Positions 1 to 6,085 of a stretch of 6,688 nt of DNA are shown here, in pieces (within the stretch, counting starts at the first letter, position 1; each line of letters begins with the position of its first letter). The notes under the pieces are model-generated. The model searched no databases and was not told the origin of the DNA. It saw only the letters and a list, made by a program, of their open reading frames with translations. Origin of the DNA: CALCKU01 sp964571595 (GTDB lineage: Bacteria > Pseudomonadota > Alphaproteobacteria > Caulobacterales > Maricaulaceae); the NCBI GenBank assembly GCA_964571595.1, contig CAZNCJ010000102.1:1-6688 (forward strand), written 5' to 3'. A program made the translations under genes and the position numbers.

Positions 1-822
1 CTCTATATCGGTTAAGACGACAGGTGCGTCTGATATGGCTTCTCTGACTTCGCGCGCGGTCAATATTTTATTTTCCTGCATCTTCTGGAGCACGAGTTGT
101 GCGCGGTTCCAAGCAAGATCATAATTTTTTGTTGGGTCGTAGCGGCTTGGGGCTTTGGGCAGGGCGGCAAGCATGGCAGCCTCAGCTATTGAGACATCGG
201 CAACGGATTTGCCAAAATATCTTTGCGCGGCAGCCTCAACCCCGAATGAACGATTGCCCAACTCGATACGGTTTAGATAAAGGCCAAGAATTTCGGGCTT
301 GGTTAAAACCTGCTCCATTTCGCTGGAGAGCCACATTTCCTGAAATTTACGTCGATAGGTTTTCTCAGGTGTCAGCACCATGTTCTTAACTAGCTGCTGG
401 GTCAGGGTTGAGCCACCTTGCACGTGACGGCCCGCCTTGGTGTTTTCAAAAAACGCTCTAAAAATCGCCTTTCGGTCTATGCCTGTATGTTGATAAAACC
501 GCTCATCTTCGATGGCTAAAAAAGCTGCCGGGACGTAACTCGGCATATCTTCGAGCCTGAACGGCTTGCCAAGATACGGGCCTCTATGACCTAATATCTC
601 ACCATCTTTGTCGAGCAAGGTTATGTTGGGCTGTAGATTAAGTTCCCACATCGCAGCCTTATCGGGAAGGGCGGGTAGGCCTTTGAAAAAATAGGCTCGC
701 GTTTGGAAATAGCCTACACCTAGAATTATGCACATCACAGCAAGGGCTGTGAGTATCCAATTTCTCCGACGTTTGACCCGGTTGTCATTCGCCGCGCCTA
801 TGTCCGCTCTAAATGTTTCCAT
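1..822 (-). CDS. Penicillin-binding protein with GT51 transglycosylase domain, N-terminal part (truncated by window edge)
   Basis: Reading leftward from the ATG at 822-820, the frame stays open for 274 codons to the window edge, so the C-terminal part is missing. The product is an inner-membrane peptidoglycan glycosyltransferase that polymerises lipid II in the periplasm. Seen directly: a short basic cytoplasmic head (RVKRRR, about residues 15-20), one membrane anchor at about 22-39, then the GT51 motifs in order. These are EDERFYQHTGID at 105-116 (catalytic Glu105), QGGSTLTQQLVKN at 135-147, RKFQEM at 158-163 (second conserved Glu162), ILGLYLNRIELG at 178-189 and AEAAMLAALPKAPSRYDP at 213-230. 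Known of the family: such proteins usually continue into a serine transpeptidase domain (class A PBP, MrcA/PbpC types). Whether that domain follows here cannot be seen, and a monofunctional enzyme is less likely given the conserved linker after the GT domain. A weak AGGTG stands 5 nt before the ATG. A CATAAT hexamer (869-864, minus strand) could be a -10 box but has no good -35. Confidence 0.92.
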   Translation of the reverse strand, partial: METFRADIGAANDNRVKRRRNWILTALAVMCIILGVGYFQTRAYFFKGLPALPDKAAMWELNLQPNITLLDKDGEILGHRGPYLGKPFRLEDMPSYVPAAFLAIEDERFYQHTGIDRKAIFRAFFENTKAGRHVQGGSTLTQQLVKNMVLTPEKTYRRKFQEMWLSSEMEQVLTKPEILGLYLNRIELGNRSFGVEAAAQRYFGKSVADVSIAEAAMLAALPKAPSRYDPTKNYDLAWNRAQLVLQKMQENKILTAREVREAISDAPVVLTDIE

Positions 823-866
823 ATATACACCTAGCTTAATCTGCGCCGCCGCGCTAGACAACCATT

Positions 867-1343
867 ATGAGTACCACAAATCCACATCATTTCTGGAAAA
901 CCAAAAATATGGCAGAAATGAGTCCTAAAGAATGGGAAAGTCTCTGTGATGGATGTGGAAAGTGCTGTTGTATACGTTTTGAGGACGAAGACACAGCTCA
1001 AATCTATATTACGGATGTTGTGTGTAAATTATTTGATGAACAAACTTGTCAATGTACCGATTATGCGAATCGAAGTGTAAGAGTGCCTGATTGCGTCACC
1101 CTTACGCCCGAAAATACGGCAGGCCTGAAATGGATGCCAGAGACTTGTGCGTATAAATTAGTTTCTCAGGGCAAAGATTTACCTGACTGGCATCATCTCG
1201 TTTCAGGTTCCAGACAAACTATTCATGAAGCGGGCATGAGTGTGCAAGGGGCGGTGATCAGCGAAGTTCATGTCTCAGAAGAGGAACAGTTCAAACGTCT
1301 GGTTATCTGGCCGGGAGAGCCCGACTGGGATGAAGAGGAATAA
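867..1343 (+). CDS. YcgN-family cysteine-cluster protein (UPF0260, CxxCxxCC zinc/iron-chelating domain)
   Basis: The 158-residue soluble protein closely resembles E. coli YcgN in length and layout. It shares an N-terminal FW..K segment, EMS..EWESLCDGCGKCC, the DEDT..IY.T segment, TCQC, a later PDC, and TCAYKL...GKDLP.WH. Cysteines stand at 27, 30, 33, 34 and 35 (CxxCxxCCC), then 53, 61, 63, 76 and 94, all in the first two thirds. Such clusters are thought to bind zinc or an iron-sulfur centre, but the cellular role of this family is not established. The ATG at 867 is preferred over the one at 909 because the FW..K segment conserved in E. coli YcgN lies between them. No clear Shine-Dalgarno sequence precedes it. 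The gene is divergent from the PBP gene with only 44 bp between starts, so the two promoters must overlap or lie within the opposing genes. The acidic tail (DWDEEE) is unremarkable. The family call is secure; the function is unknown. Confidence 0.9.
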   Translation: MSTTNPHHFWKTKNMAEMSPKEWESLCDGCGKCCCIRFEDEDTAQIYITDVVCKLFDEQTCQCTDYANRSVRVPDCVTLTPENTAGLKWMPETCAYKLVSQGKDLPDWHHLVSGSRQTIHEAGMSVQGAVISEVHVSEEEQFKRLVIWPGEPDWDEEE

Positions 1344-1360
1344 ACCGTGTGTAAGCCAGT

Positions 1361-1993
1361 TTACGCTTTATAGCTCGGCCTGTCCGCAATACGCCCATGC
1401 CACGCCCATAGCGCTTTATGGTTTTCATCTGGAGCGGCCTTGACCCAAGCTGAAAAATCAACCGTAATAACTGCAGTTATATCTGCCAATGAGAAGTTAT
1501 CTCCCGCAACAAAGTCATTGTCTTTTAATTGCGTATTTAGATCTTCGAAAAAATAGCCCAGACGTTCCCGCCCGCGTTCTGCGAGTTCGGGTAGTTGTGC
1601 GATATTGCGAGAACCGGTAAGGGCACGGTCCACCATGCCCTTAGAGGTATTGCGCAAAATTTCTGCAACAGCTGCAAGACCTTCAAATTCACAGCGAGCA
1701 TTCCACTCCAGAACTCTGGCTCGTTCAATGGATGTCGACCCCATAAGGCTAGGGGTTGGGAATTTATCTTCAATATATTGAGCGATAGCGATATTTTCAC
1801 ATATCGCATCACCGTCCTCGGTCACTAGGGCAGGTACAGTGCATCTGGGGTTAATTTTCATAAAGTCGGCGCTAAATTGCTCGCCCTTACGCAAATCAAT
1901 CTGGATGTTTTCATGAGGCACATCTTTTTCAGCTAGAAAAATGCGCGTACGTCTGGGGCTAGGCGCCGTTTCATTGTCATATAGTTTTATCAT
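1361..1993 (-). CDS. Glutathione S-transferase family protein
   Basis: The 210-residue protein has a two-domain GST layout. The N-terminal thioredoxin fold starts MIKLYDNETAPSPRRTR, with Ser12 in the usual catalytic Ser/Cys region. It carries the cis-proline segment CTVPAL (Pro54) and an ICENIAIAQYIE helix at about 64-75. The all-helical C-terminal domain contains the N-capping box FSLADITA (Ser168...Asp171) typical of the fold. Oddity: the glutathione-binding Glu-Ser pair is Glu66-Asn67 here. The enzyme is presumably cytosolic; its substrate cannot be predicted. An in-frame GTG at 2023 would add ten residues, but the ATG at 1993 gives the standard GST N-terminus. A weak AAGAG stands 5 nt before this ATG, and the predicted promoter's transcription start would fall close to the GTG, so 1993 is chosen. 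The gene follows mutAB on the same strand after 114 bp, with its own candidate promoter, so a shared function with the mutase is not implied. It converges on the YcgN-family gene with 17 bp between stops. Confidence 0.88.
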   Translation of the reverse strand: MIKLYDNETAPSPRRTRIFLAEKDVPHENIQIDLRKGEQFSADFMKINPRCTVPALVTEDGDAICENIAIAQYIEDKFPTPSLMGSTSIERARVLEWNARCEFEGLAAVAEILRNTSKGMVDRALTGSRNIAQLPELAERGRERLGYFFEDLNTQLKDNDFVAGDNFSLADITAVITVDFSAWVKAAPDENHKALWAWHGRIADRPSYKA

Positions 1994-2020
1994 GGGTGCT
2001 CTTAGGTTATCAAAACTTGT

Positions 2021-2035
2021 CACTCAATTAGAGTG
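2021..2035. repeat. Perfect inverted repeat CACTC-N5-GAGTG over the predicted GST promoter
   Basis: CACTC at 2021-2025 and GAGTG at 2031-2035 are exact reverse complements separated by AATTA. The repeat overlaps the predicted -10 box and transcription start of the GST gene, the position expected of a repressor operator. The arms are only five bases, so chance occurrence is quite possible. No particular regulator is suggested by the sequence. Confidence 0.35.
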
Positions 2036-2059
2036 TAAGTCGTAAATCATTGAGGTCAA
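2032..2059 (-). promoter_or_regulatory. Candidate sigma-70 promoter for the GST gene
   Basis: On the minus strand TTGACC (2059-2054, five of six to consensus) and TACACT (2037-2032, four of six) are separated by 16 nt. Transcription would start near 2025, giving a leader of about 30 nt before the ATG at 1993. This fits a GST gene transcribed independently of the mutAB genes upstream. It is read by eye against the E. coli-type consensus. Confidence 0.4.
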
Positions 2060-2107
2060 TACTGTAGATAGCCTCGAGCTTACTGCTAAGCATGTCATGC
2101 GTCGGGT

Positions 2108-4243
2108 TTATGCCCCTTGGGATAGGCGCATATTCACCACATCGAGCACCTCAAGCACACATTCGGGGATATTTGTTCCCGGTGGGAAGACGGCTTTAGC
2201 CCCCATATCCTTTAAGGCTTCGACATCTTCGGGCGGTATAACCCCGCCGACAATTATCATAATGTCATCACGGTCTTGCCCCTTAAGCGCCTGACTAAGC
2301 TCGGGTACAAGTGAGAGATGGCCAGCCGCAAGGCTAGAGGCTGCGATAACATCCACATCCTCTTTTATGCCCATATCTGCGCTTTCCTGCGGTGTTTGGA
2401 AGAGGGGGCCGATCACAACATCAAAACCAATATCCTTGAAAGCGGTCGCCACGACTTTTTGCCCGCGGTCATGGCCGTCTTGCCCCATTTTAGCGATCAT
2501 GACCTTGGGCTTACGGCCTTCCAGTTCCGCAAAGGCTTTTACGCGGTCCACGGCTTCGACATAGCTTGGATTGCGCTGATCAAAGGCTGATGAGTAAACG
2601 CCTGTCACGCCAGTCGGGGAGGCTTTAAACCGTCCATAGACTTTCTCTAAGGCTGATGAGATTTCTCCTACAGTGGCTTTGAGTGTGGCTGCATTTACGG
2701 CCAGTTCCAAGAGATTTTCCTCTCCGCTACCAGCCGCTTGGGTGAGGGCATCAAGCGCCGCCATTGTGCGTTCTGTATCCCGATCAGCCTTGAGCTGGTT
2801 AAGGCGGGCGATCTGGCCTTGGCGAACGGCATCATTATCTACTTTTAGGAGGGGGATGTCGTCTTTTTCAGAGCTTGGATATTTATTGACACCGACAACT
2901 GTTTGAGCGCCGCTATCAATACGGGCTTGCGTGCGCGCCGCGCTTTCCTCGATACGCAATTTCGGGATACCGGCTTCAATCGCGGCGGCCATGCCGCCAA
3001 GTGCTTCCACTTCTTTGATATGCACCAATGCTCTTTCTGCAAGGTCATGGGTGAGCTTTTCGACGTAATAGCTTCCGCCCCAAGGATCGATCTGGTGATG
3101 ATGCGCGCCTTCTGTCTGGAGAAAGACTTGCGTATTGCGCGCGATACGGGCCGAGAAATCTGTAGGGAGTGCAATGGCTTCGTCCAGAGAATTTGTGTGC
3201 AGGCTTTGCGTATGTCCGTCCACGGCGGCCATTGCTTCCAGATGCGTACGGCCAACATTGTTAAACACATCTTGTGCGGTGAGTGACCAACCCGAAGTTT
3301 GGCAATGTGTGCGCAACATGGTGGACTTGGCGTTTTTAGGCCCGAAGGGCGTCATTAATTGCGCCCAGAGAAGACGTGCGGCTCTTAATTTTGCGACTTC
3401 CATGAAATAATTCATGCCAATGGCCCAGAAGAAGGACAGACGCGGGGCAAATCTATCAATATCCATGCCTGCCGCTATGCCTGTGCGGACATATTCCAGT
3501 CCGTCAGCAAGCGTATATCCCAGTTCAATATCAGCAGAAGCGCCAGCTTCCTGCATGTGATAGCCCGAAATAGAGATCGAGTTGAATTTCGGCATATTTG
3601 TCGAGGTATAGGCAAATATATCGCTAATTATGCGCATACTGGGTTTGGGCGGGTAGATATAAGTGTTTCGTACCATAAACTCTTTGAGAATGTCGTTCTG
3701 TATGGTGCCTGCTAGGTCTTTAGGAGCGACGCCTTGTTCCTTCGCAGCGGCAATATAGAGCGCTAAAACGGGTAGTACAGCGCCGTTCATCGTCATTGAA
3801 ACCGACATTTTATCTAGAGGGATTTGGTCGAAAAGCACCCGCATATCATAAATGCTATCAATAGCGACACCTGCCATGCCAACGTCTCCGGGGACGCGGG
3901 GATGGTCACTGTCATAGCCTCGGTGTGTTGCCAGATCGAAAGCAACTGATAATCCTTTTTGGCCAGCCGCCAGATTGCGACGATAAAAAGCGTTGCTGTC
4001 CTCAGCCGTTGAAAAGCCTGCATATTGCCGAACTGTCCAAGGACGTTGCGTATACATGGTCGGGTAGGGGCCGCGCATGAAAGGGGCAAAGCCGGGAAGG
4101 CTGTCTAACTTATCAAGGCCTGCAACATCTTTCGGCCCGTATGCAGATTTAATATCAATAGCTTCAGGTGCACTCCAGAGCGTTTCTGACCGCGCGAATG
4201 TCGGCGATGTTCCGAGATCAATTTTAGTAAAATCAGGTTTCAT
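2108..4243 (-). CDS. mutB: Methylmalonyl-CoA mutase large (catalytic, B12-binding) subunit
   Basis: This adenosylcobalamin-dependent radical enzyme interconverts (R)-methylmalonyl-CoA and succinyl-CoA in the cytosol. It is 711 residues, about the usual length of the catalytic chain. The N-terminal TIM barrel (to about residue 450) contains RPWTVRQYAGFSTAEDSN from Arg67. Tyr74 and Arg192 (in MVRNTYIYPP) align by spacing with Tyr89 and Arg207 of the Propionibacterium enzyme, which set methylmalonyl specificity, and His229 (SGYHMQEAG) aligns with its active-site His244. These argue against isobutyryl-, ethylmalonyl- or hydroxyisobutyryl-CoA mutase. A linker leads to the C-terminal B12 domain (about 578-711) with DGHDRG (His591, lower cobalt ligand), SSLAAGH (636-642) and the GG pair 666-667. 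The gene is the second of the mutA-mutB pair, starting 4 nt after the mutA stop with a strong AGAGGA Shine-Dalgarno. The alternative gene name is scpA, used for the E. coli-type single-chain enzyme. All key residues checked are present. Confidence 0.97.
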   Translation of the reverse strand: MKPDFTKIDLGTSPTFARSETLWSAPEAIDIKSAYGPKDVAGLDKLDSLPGFAPFMRGPYPTMYTQRPWTVRQYAGFSTAEDSNAFYRRNLAAGQKGLSVAFDLATHRGYDSDHPRVPGDVGMAGVAIDSIYDMRVLFDQIPLDKMSVSMTMNGAVLPVLALYIAAAKEQGVAPKDLAGTIQNDILKEFMVRNTYIYPPKPSMRIISDIFAYTSTNMPKFNSISISGYHMQEAGASADIELGYTLADGLEYVRTGIAAGMDIDRFAPRLSFFWAIGMNYFMEVAKLRAARLLWAQLMTPFGPKNAKSTMLRTHCQTSGWSLTAQDVFNNVGRTHLEAMAAVDGHTQSLHTNSLDEAIALPTDFSARIARNTQVFLQTEGAHHHQIDPWGGSYYVEKLTHDLAERALVHIKEVEALGGMAAAIEAGIPKLRIEESAARTQARIDSGAQTVVGVNKYPSSEKDDIPLLKVDNDAVRQGQIARLNQLKADRDTERTMAALDALTQAAGSGEENLLELAVNAATLKATVGEISSALEKVYGRFKASPTGVTGVYSSAFDQRNPSYVEAVDRVKAFAELEGRKPKVMIAKMGQDGHDRGQKVVATAFKDIGFDVVIGPLFQTPQESADMGIKEDVDVIAASSLAAGHLSLVPELSQALKGQDRDDIMIIVGGVIPPEDVEALKDMGAKAVFPPGTNIPECVLEVLDVVNMRLSQGA

Positions 4244-4247
4244 CTTA

Positions 4248-5474
4248 CTATCCTCTTATCTCGGCTTTGCGGTTCTCATCTGTTGGGTGTAAGCTCACAC
4301 CCAAAATAGGATCGTCGCGATCCGCGCGGGATTGGACCGCAGACTGTATTCTGGCCTTGAAAGCCCCCAAATTTTCAAGCCCGCCTTCGCTTTCAATCGC
4401 TTGAAATTCTGCCCATGCCTTTTGCGCGATCTGTTCAGTGAGGTTTTCATGATGATAGCTGCCAAAGGCAGCATCTTGGACATGGCCGAGTTGGCTTTCT
4501 TCCATCATCATAAGCTGCATATTGCGCGCAACTCGGTAACCAAAAGGTGTGGCGTTGCCGAGTGCGTCTGTGAAGGGGCGCGTTGTAATATAATCAGCCC
4601 CGCCAATAACAGCCCCGATACCAGCGCTCATCACGCGCAACATATTTGTCCATGGGTCAACAGTTTGCATCATGCGTTTAGAGCTTATGACGTGTAAGTT
4701 CAGGGGGCTATCTTCATGCCCAAAACTCCCGGCTATGCGGCTATATATGCGCCTTGCGGCTCTGAGTTTGGCAATACTTGTATGGGCGTCTTGATGGGTG
4801 GCCAGTTCTACGCATATATGGGCAGGGGCCAAATCCCCTAATTTTCGAAATGTATAAGCCAAGCTAGTCGCCATAAAAGCGAGTTCTTGGACATCGGTTG
4901 CGCCTTCATCATATAAGGCCGCCCCGTCAATCGTCACAAGCCGCCAATTCTTGGGGGCTTTAGCGGCGAGCGCTTCAAGTTCCGGGGTTTCTGGTGAAAG
5001 CCCTAAATTAATGTGAGCATCAGCATATCCGGAAAATAGCTCGAAAACGGAAGCCTCGCTGTGCGGCGTCAGGCTTACGGGGATAAGTTCCATATGTACC
5101 TGATCAAAGAGGCGTTTAAGGTCATTTGCATTGCGGATAGGCACACCGTCTTTTCCTAAAGATATGCGCGCAGAGCTGGCCCCGCCTTTCAGATCATCTA
5201 AGAGCTGGGTGTTGGCAAAGCTAAGATTGTCATCGCAAACAGGTGCTTGAATATGCCATGGACGTCCATCCGTAAGGGGCGGTGTATTCCTAAAGAGGGG
5301 AGTTATGTTCTCAGGGCGGTCTTGGGAAGTGGAAAGCGGGCCTTTGATAATGCCGTCTTCAGTCACATGAATAAGCGTTTCAAAGGCTTTACCCTTTAAG
5401 AATTGATCAGAAAGAGCTTTCCAGTCATCAAAGGTAGCGTCTTCAAAAGTGGTATTTATATTCAAATCTGTCAT
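4248..5474 (-). CDS. mutA: Methylmalonyl-CoA mutase small subunit, lacking the B12-binding domain
   Basis: This is the non-catalytic partner of the mutase heterodimer. The 408-residue protein shows the family layout: WKALSDQFLKGKAFETL at about 18-34 followed by a DGI.KGPL segment, GRPWHIQ at 70-76, DPWTNMLRVMSAGIGAVIGG at 273-292 with ADYITTRPF just after, ARNMQLMMMEES at 316-327 and a GSYHHENLTEQIAQKAW helix at 338-354. The segment equivalent to the large subunit's RQYAG is IQAPV, so the active-site Tyr is absent. There is no DxHxxG motif. The protein ends just after DPILGVSLHP, where the larger chain continues to its B12 domain. Known of the family: the Propionibacterium small subunit is about 640 residues and keeps a vestigial C-terminal domain, while shorter small subunits of roughly this size occur in some other bacteria. 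The natural TAG stop follows intact codons and shows no sign of frameshift. The gene heads a two-gene operon. Its own ribosome binding site is weak. Confidence 0.93.
   Translation of the reverse strand: MTDLNINTTFEDATFDDWKALSDQFLKGKAFETLIHVTEDGIIKGPLSTSQDRPENITPLFRNTPPLTDGRPWHIQAPVCDDNLSFANTQLLDDLKGGASSARISLGKDGVPIRNANDLKRLFDQVHMELIPVSLTPHSEASVFELFSGYADAHINLGLSPETPELEALAAKAPKNWRLVTIDGAALYDEGATDVQELAFMATSLAYTFRKLGDLAPAHICVELATHQDAHTSIAKLRAARRIYSRIAGSFGHEDSPLNLHVISSKRMMQTVDPWTNMLRVMSAGIGAVIGGADYITTRPFTDALGNATPFGYRVARNMQLMMMEESQLGHVQDAAFGSYHHENLTEQIAQKAWAEFQAIESEGGLENLGAFKARIQSAVQSRADRDDPILGVSLHPTDENRKAEIRG
4251..4256 (-). promoter_or_regulatory. Ribosome binding site of mutB inside the end of mutA
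   Basis: AGAGGA on the minus strand lies 7 nt before the mutB ATG and is itself the last two sense codons (Arg-Gly) of mutA, directly before its TAG stop. Ribosomes finishing mutA therefore stop on the mutB initiation region. This suggests coupled, balanced translation of the two subunits. Confidence 0.65.
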
Positions 5475-5480
5475 ACTTAT

Positions 5481-5500
5481 ATGTCTATCAGTATAGATAT
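5481..5500. promoter_or_regulatory. Imperfect dyad just upstream of mutA, possible operator
   Basis: The half ATGTCTATCA and the reverse complement of the second half, ATATCTATAC, agree at seven of ten positions, with a perfect core TCTAT-cagt-ATAGA. It begins 6 bp before the mutA start codon and contains the best -10 candidate (TATACT on the minus strand), so a protein binding here could block mutAB expression. In AT-rich DNA such a match can arise by chance. Confidence 0.25.
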
Positions 5501-5601
5501 TTTTGTGAAGAGGAAATCAATAAAATTTATATAAGTTTTCTAATATCAACTAAATGTTCAAATGTGTAGCTGTTATTTATGTCATAGATAATCTGTAAAC
5601 T

Positions 5602-5611
5602 GCAAATTTGC
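5602..5611. promoter_or_regulatory. Perfect 10-bp palindrome GCAAATTTGC, possible regulator site
   Basis: GCAAATTTGC is fully self-complementary. It sits between the divergent genes, about 130 bp upstream of mutA and 80 bp upstream of the NDUFA12 start. Some regulators of propionate and acyl-CoA genes (the RamB/ScfR group) recognise TTTGCAAA-like sequences. Here the half-sites are in the opposite order, so assignment to that group would be speculative. Confidence 0.25.
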
Positions 5612-5679
5612 CTTAAAAGGACCACATAGCGACTTTACCAATGATCAGAGTCGGGCCATAAGAGCGTGAAATTAACTCG

Positions 5680-5684
5680 GGTGA
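5680..5684 (+). promoter_or_regulatory. Ribosome binding site deciding the NDUFA12 start
   Basis: GGTGA lies 5 nt before the ATG at 5690 and matches the extended anti-Shine-Dalgarno. It supports this start over the in-frame GTG codons at 5666 and 5681. Starting at 5690 also gives the family's usual N-terminus, beginning MDFIKRIFTWWNG. Confidence 0.5.
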
Positions 5685-5689
5685 GAGTC

Positions 5690-6085
5690 ATGGACTTTAT
5701 CAAACGCATATTTACATGGTGGAACGGTGCTACATTTGGCACACTTCTGGCTGTCCGCAAAGGCAATAAGATTGCAACGGATGAGTTTGGCAATACATAT
5801 TATGAGCAACGCGGGGAGGGCTATGATGGCCGTAAGCGCCGCTGGGTCACTTATAAGGGCTATGCCGATGCTTCGCGCATTCCGCCAGAATGGCATGGCT
5901 GGTTACATCATACTTACCCTGATCCGCCGACAACAACGCCGCTTAAACGACAGACATGGGAAAAGGATCATCAGCCTAATCTGACAGGTACAATTTATGC
6001 CTATAAGCCCAAGGGCAGCTTGGATAGGGGCGGTGTGCGCGAAAAAACGTCAGGTGATTATGAGGCCTGGAAACCGAATGTCTAA
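5690..6085 (+). CDS. NDUFA12-family NADH:ubiquinone oxidoreductase accessory subunit
   Basis: The 131-residue protein matches the NDUFA12 (B17.2) family, a supernumerary subunit of respiratory complex I in alphaproteobacteria and mitochondria. It is found on the matrix or cytoplasmic side of the peripheral-arm/membrane-arm junction. Visible family signatures are FIKRIFTWWNGATFGT at 3-18, DEFGNTYYE at 31-39 and the hallmark GRKRRWVTYKGYADASRIPP at 47-66 followed by EWHGWLHHT. The C-terminal part is polar and lacks membrane segments, as usual for the family. A paralogue family (NDUFAF2) acts as an assembly factor, but the length and the WLHHT segment favour the subunit. The gene is not within a nuo operon in this window. 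It is followed by a DUF2155 gene whose ATG overlaps its stop region by 8 nt, so the two are almost certainly cotranscribed. The ATG at 5690 is chosen for its ribosome binding site and conserved N-terminus. Confidence 0.93.
   Translation: MDFIKRIFTWWNGATFGTLLAVRKGNKIATDEFGNTYYEQRGEGYDGRKRRWVTYKGYADASRIPPEWHGWLHHTYPDPPTTTPLKRQTWEKDHQPNLTGTIYAYKPKGSLDRGGVREKTSGDYEAWKPNV

Larger units (their letters stand above)
5475..5689. other. AT-rich intergenic region between divergent mutA and the NDUFA12 gene
   Basis: This noncoding stretch must hold the promoters of both the mutAB operon (leftward) and the NDUFA12-DUF2155 operon (rightward). For mutA the best -10 candidate is TATACT (5495-5490, minus strand). 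TTGATT upstream of it is 19 nt away, too far for a good -35, and the implied leader would be under ten nucleotides. No convincing rightward promoter can be placed by eye. The region also contains the two dyads listed separately. I see no small ORF or RNA gene in it. Confidence 0.5.

Noticed and set aside
99..389. Plus-strand open frame inside the PBP gene
   Set aside because: The minus-strand frame carries all GT51 motifs. The plus-strand translation shows no recognisable domain and is an antisense shadow.
1349..1366. Hairpin GTGTAA/TTACGC between the convergent YcgN-family and GST genes, as a terminator
   Set aside because: The six-pair stem includes a G-T wobble, overlaps the GST stop codon and has only a weak T-run after it.
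1994..2023. GTG start at 2023 for the GST
   Set aside because: It has no ribosome binding site, lies at or upstream of the predicted transcription start, and adds ten residues not typical of the family.
2078..2091. Hairpin GCTTA-CTGC-TAAGC just after the mutB stop, as a terminator
   Set aside because: The stem is only five base pairs and no T-tract follows in the direction of mutB transcription.
2090..2100. Palindrome GCATGTCATGC downstream of mutB
   Set aside because: It has a one-base centre, so it cannot form a hairpin. It is short and far from any promoter, and is probably chance.
2903..3286. Plus-strand open frame opposite mutB
   Set aside because: It is entirely antisense to conserved mutase sequence, and its composition shows no family features.
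5997..6077. Longer start for the DUF2155 protein
   Set aside because: It would put 27 residues before a clear signal peptide and run mostly through the NDUFA12 gene. The ATG at 6078 gives a standard exported protein.
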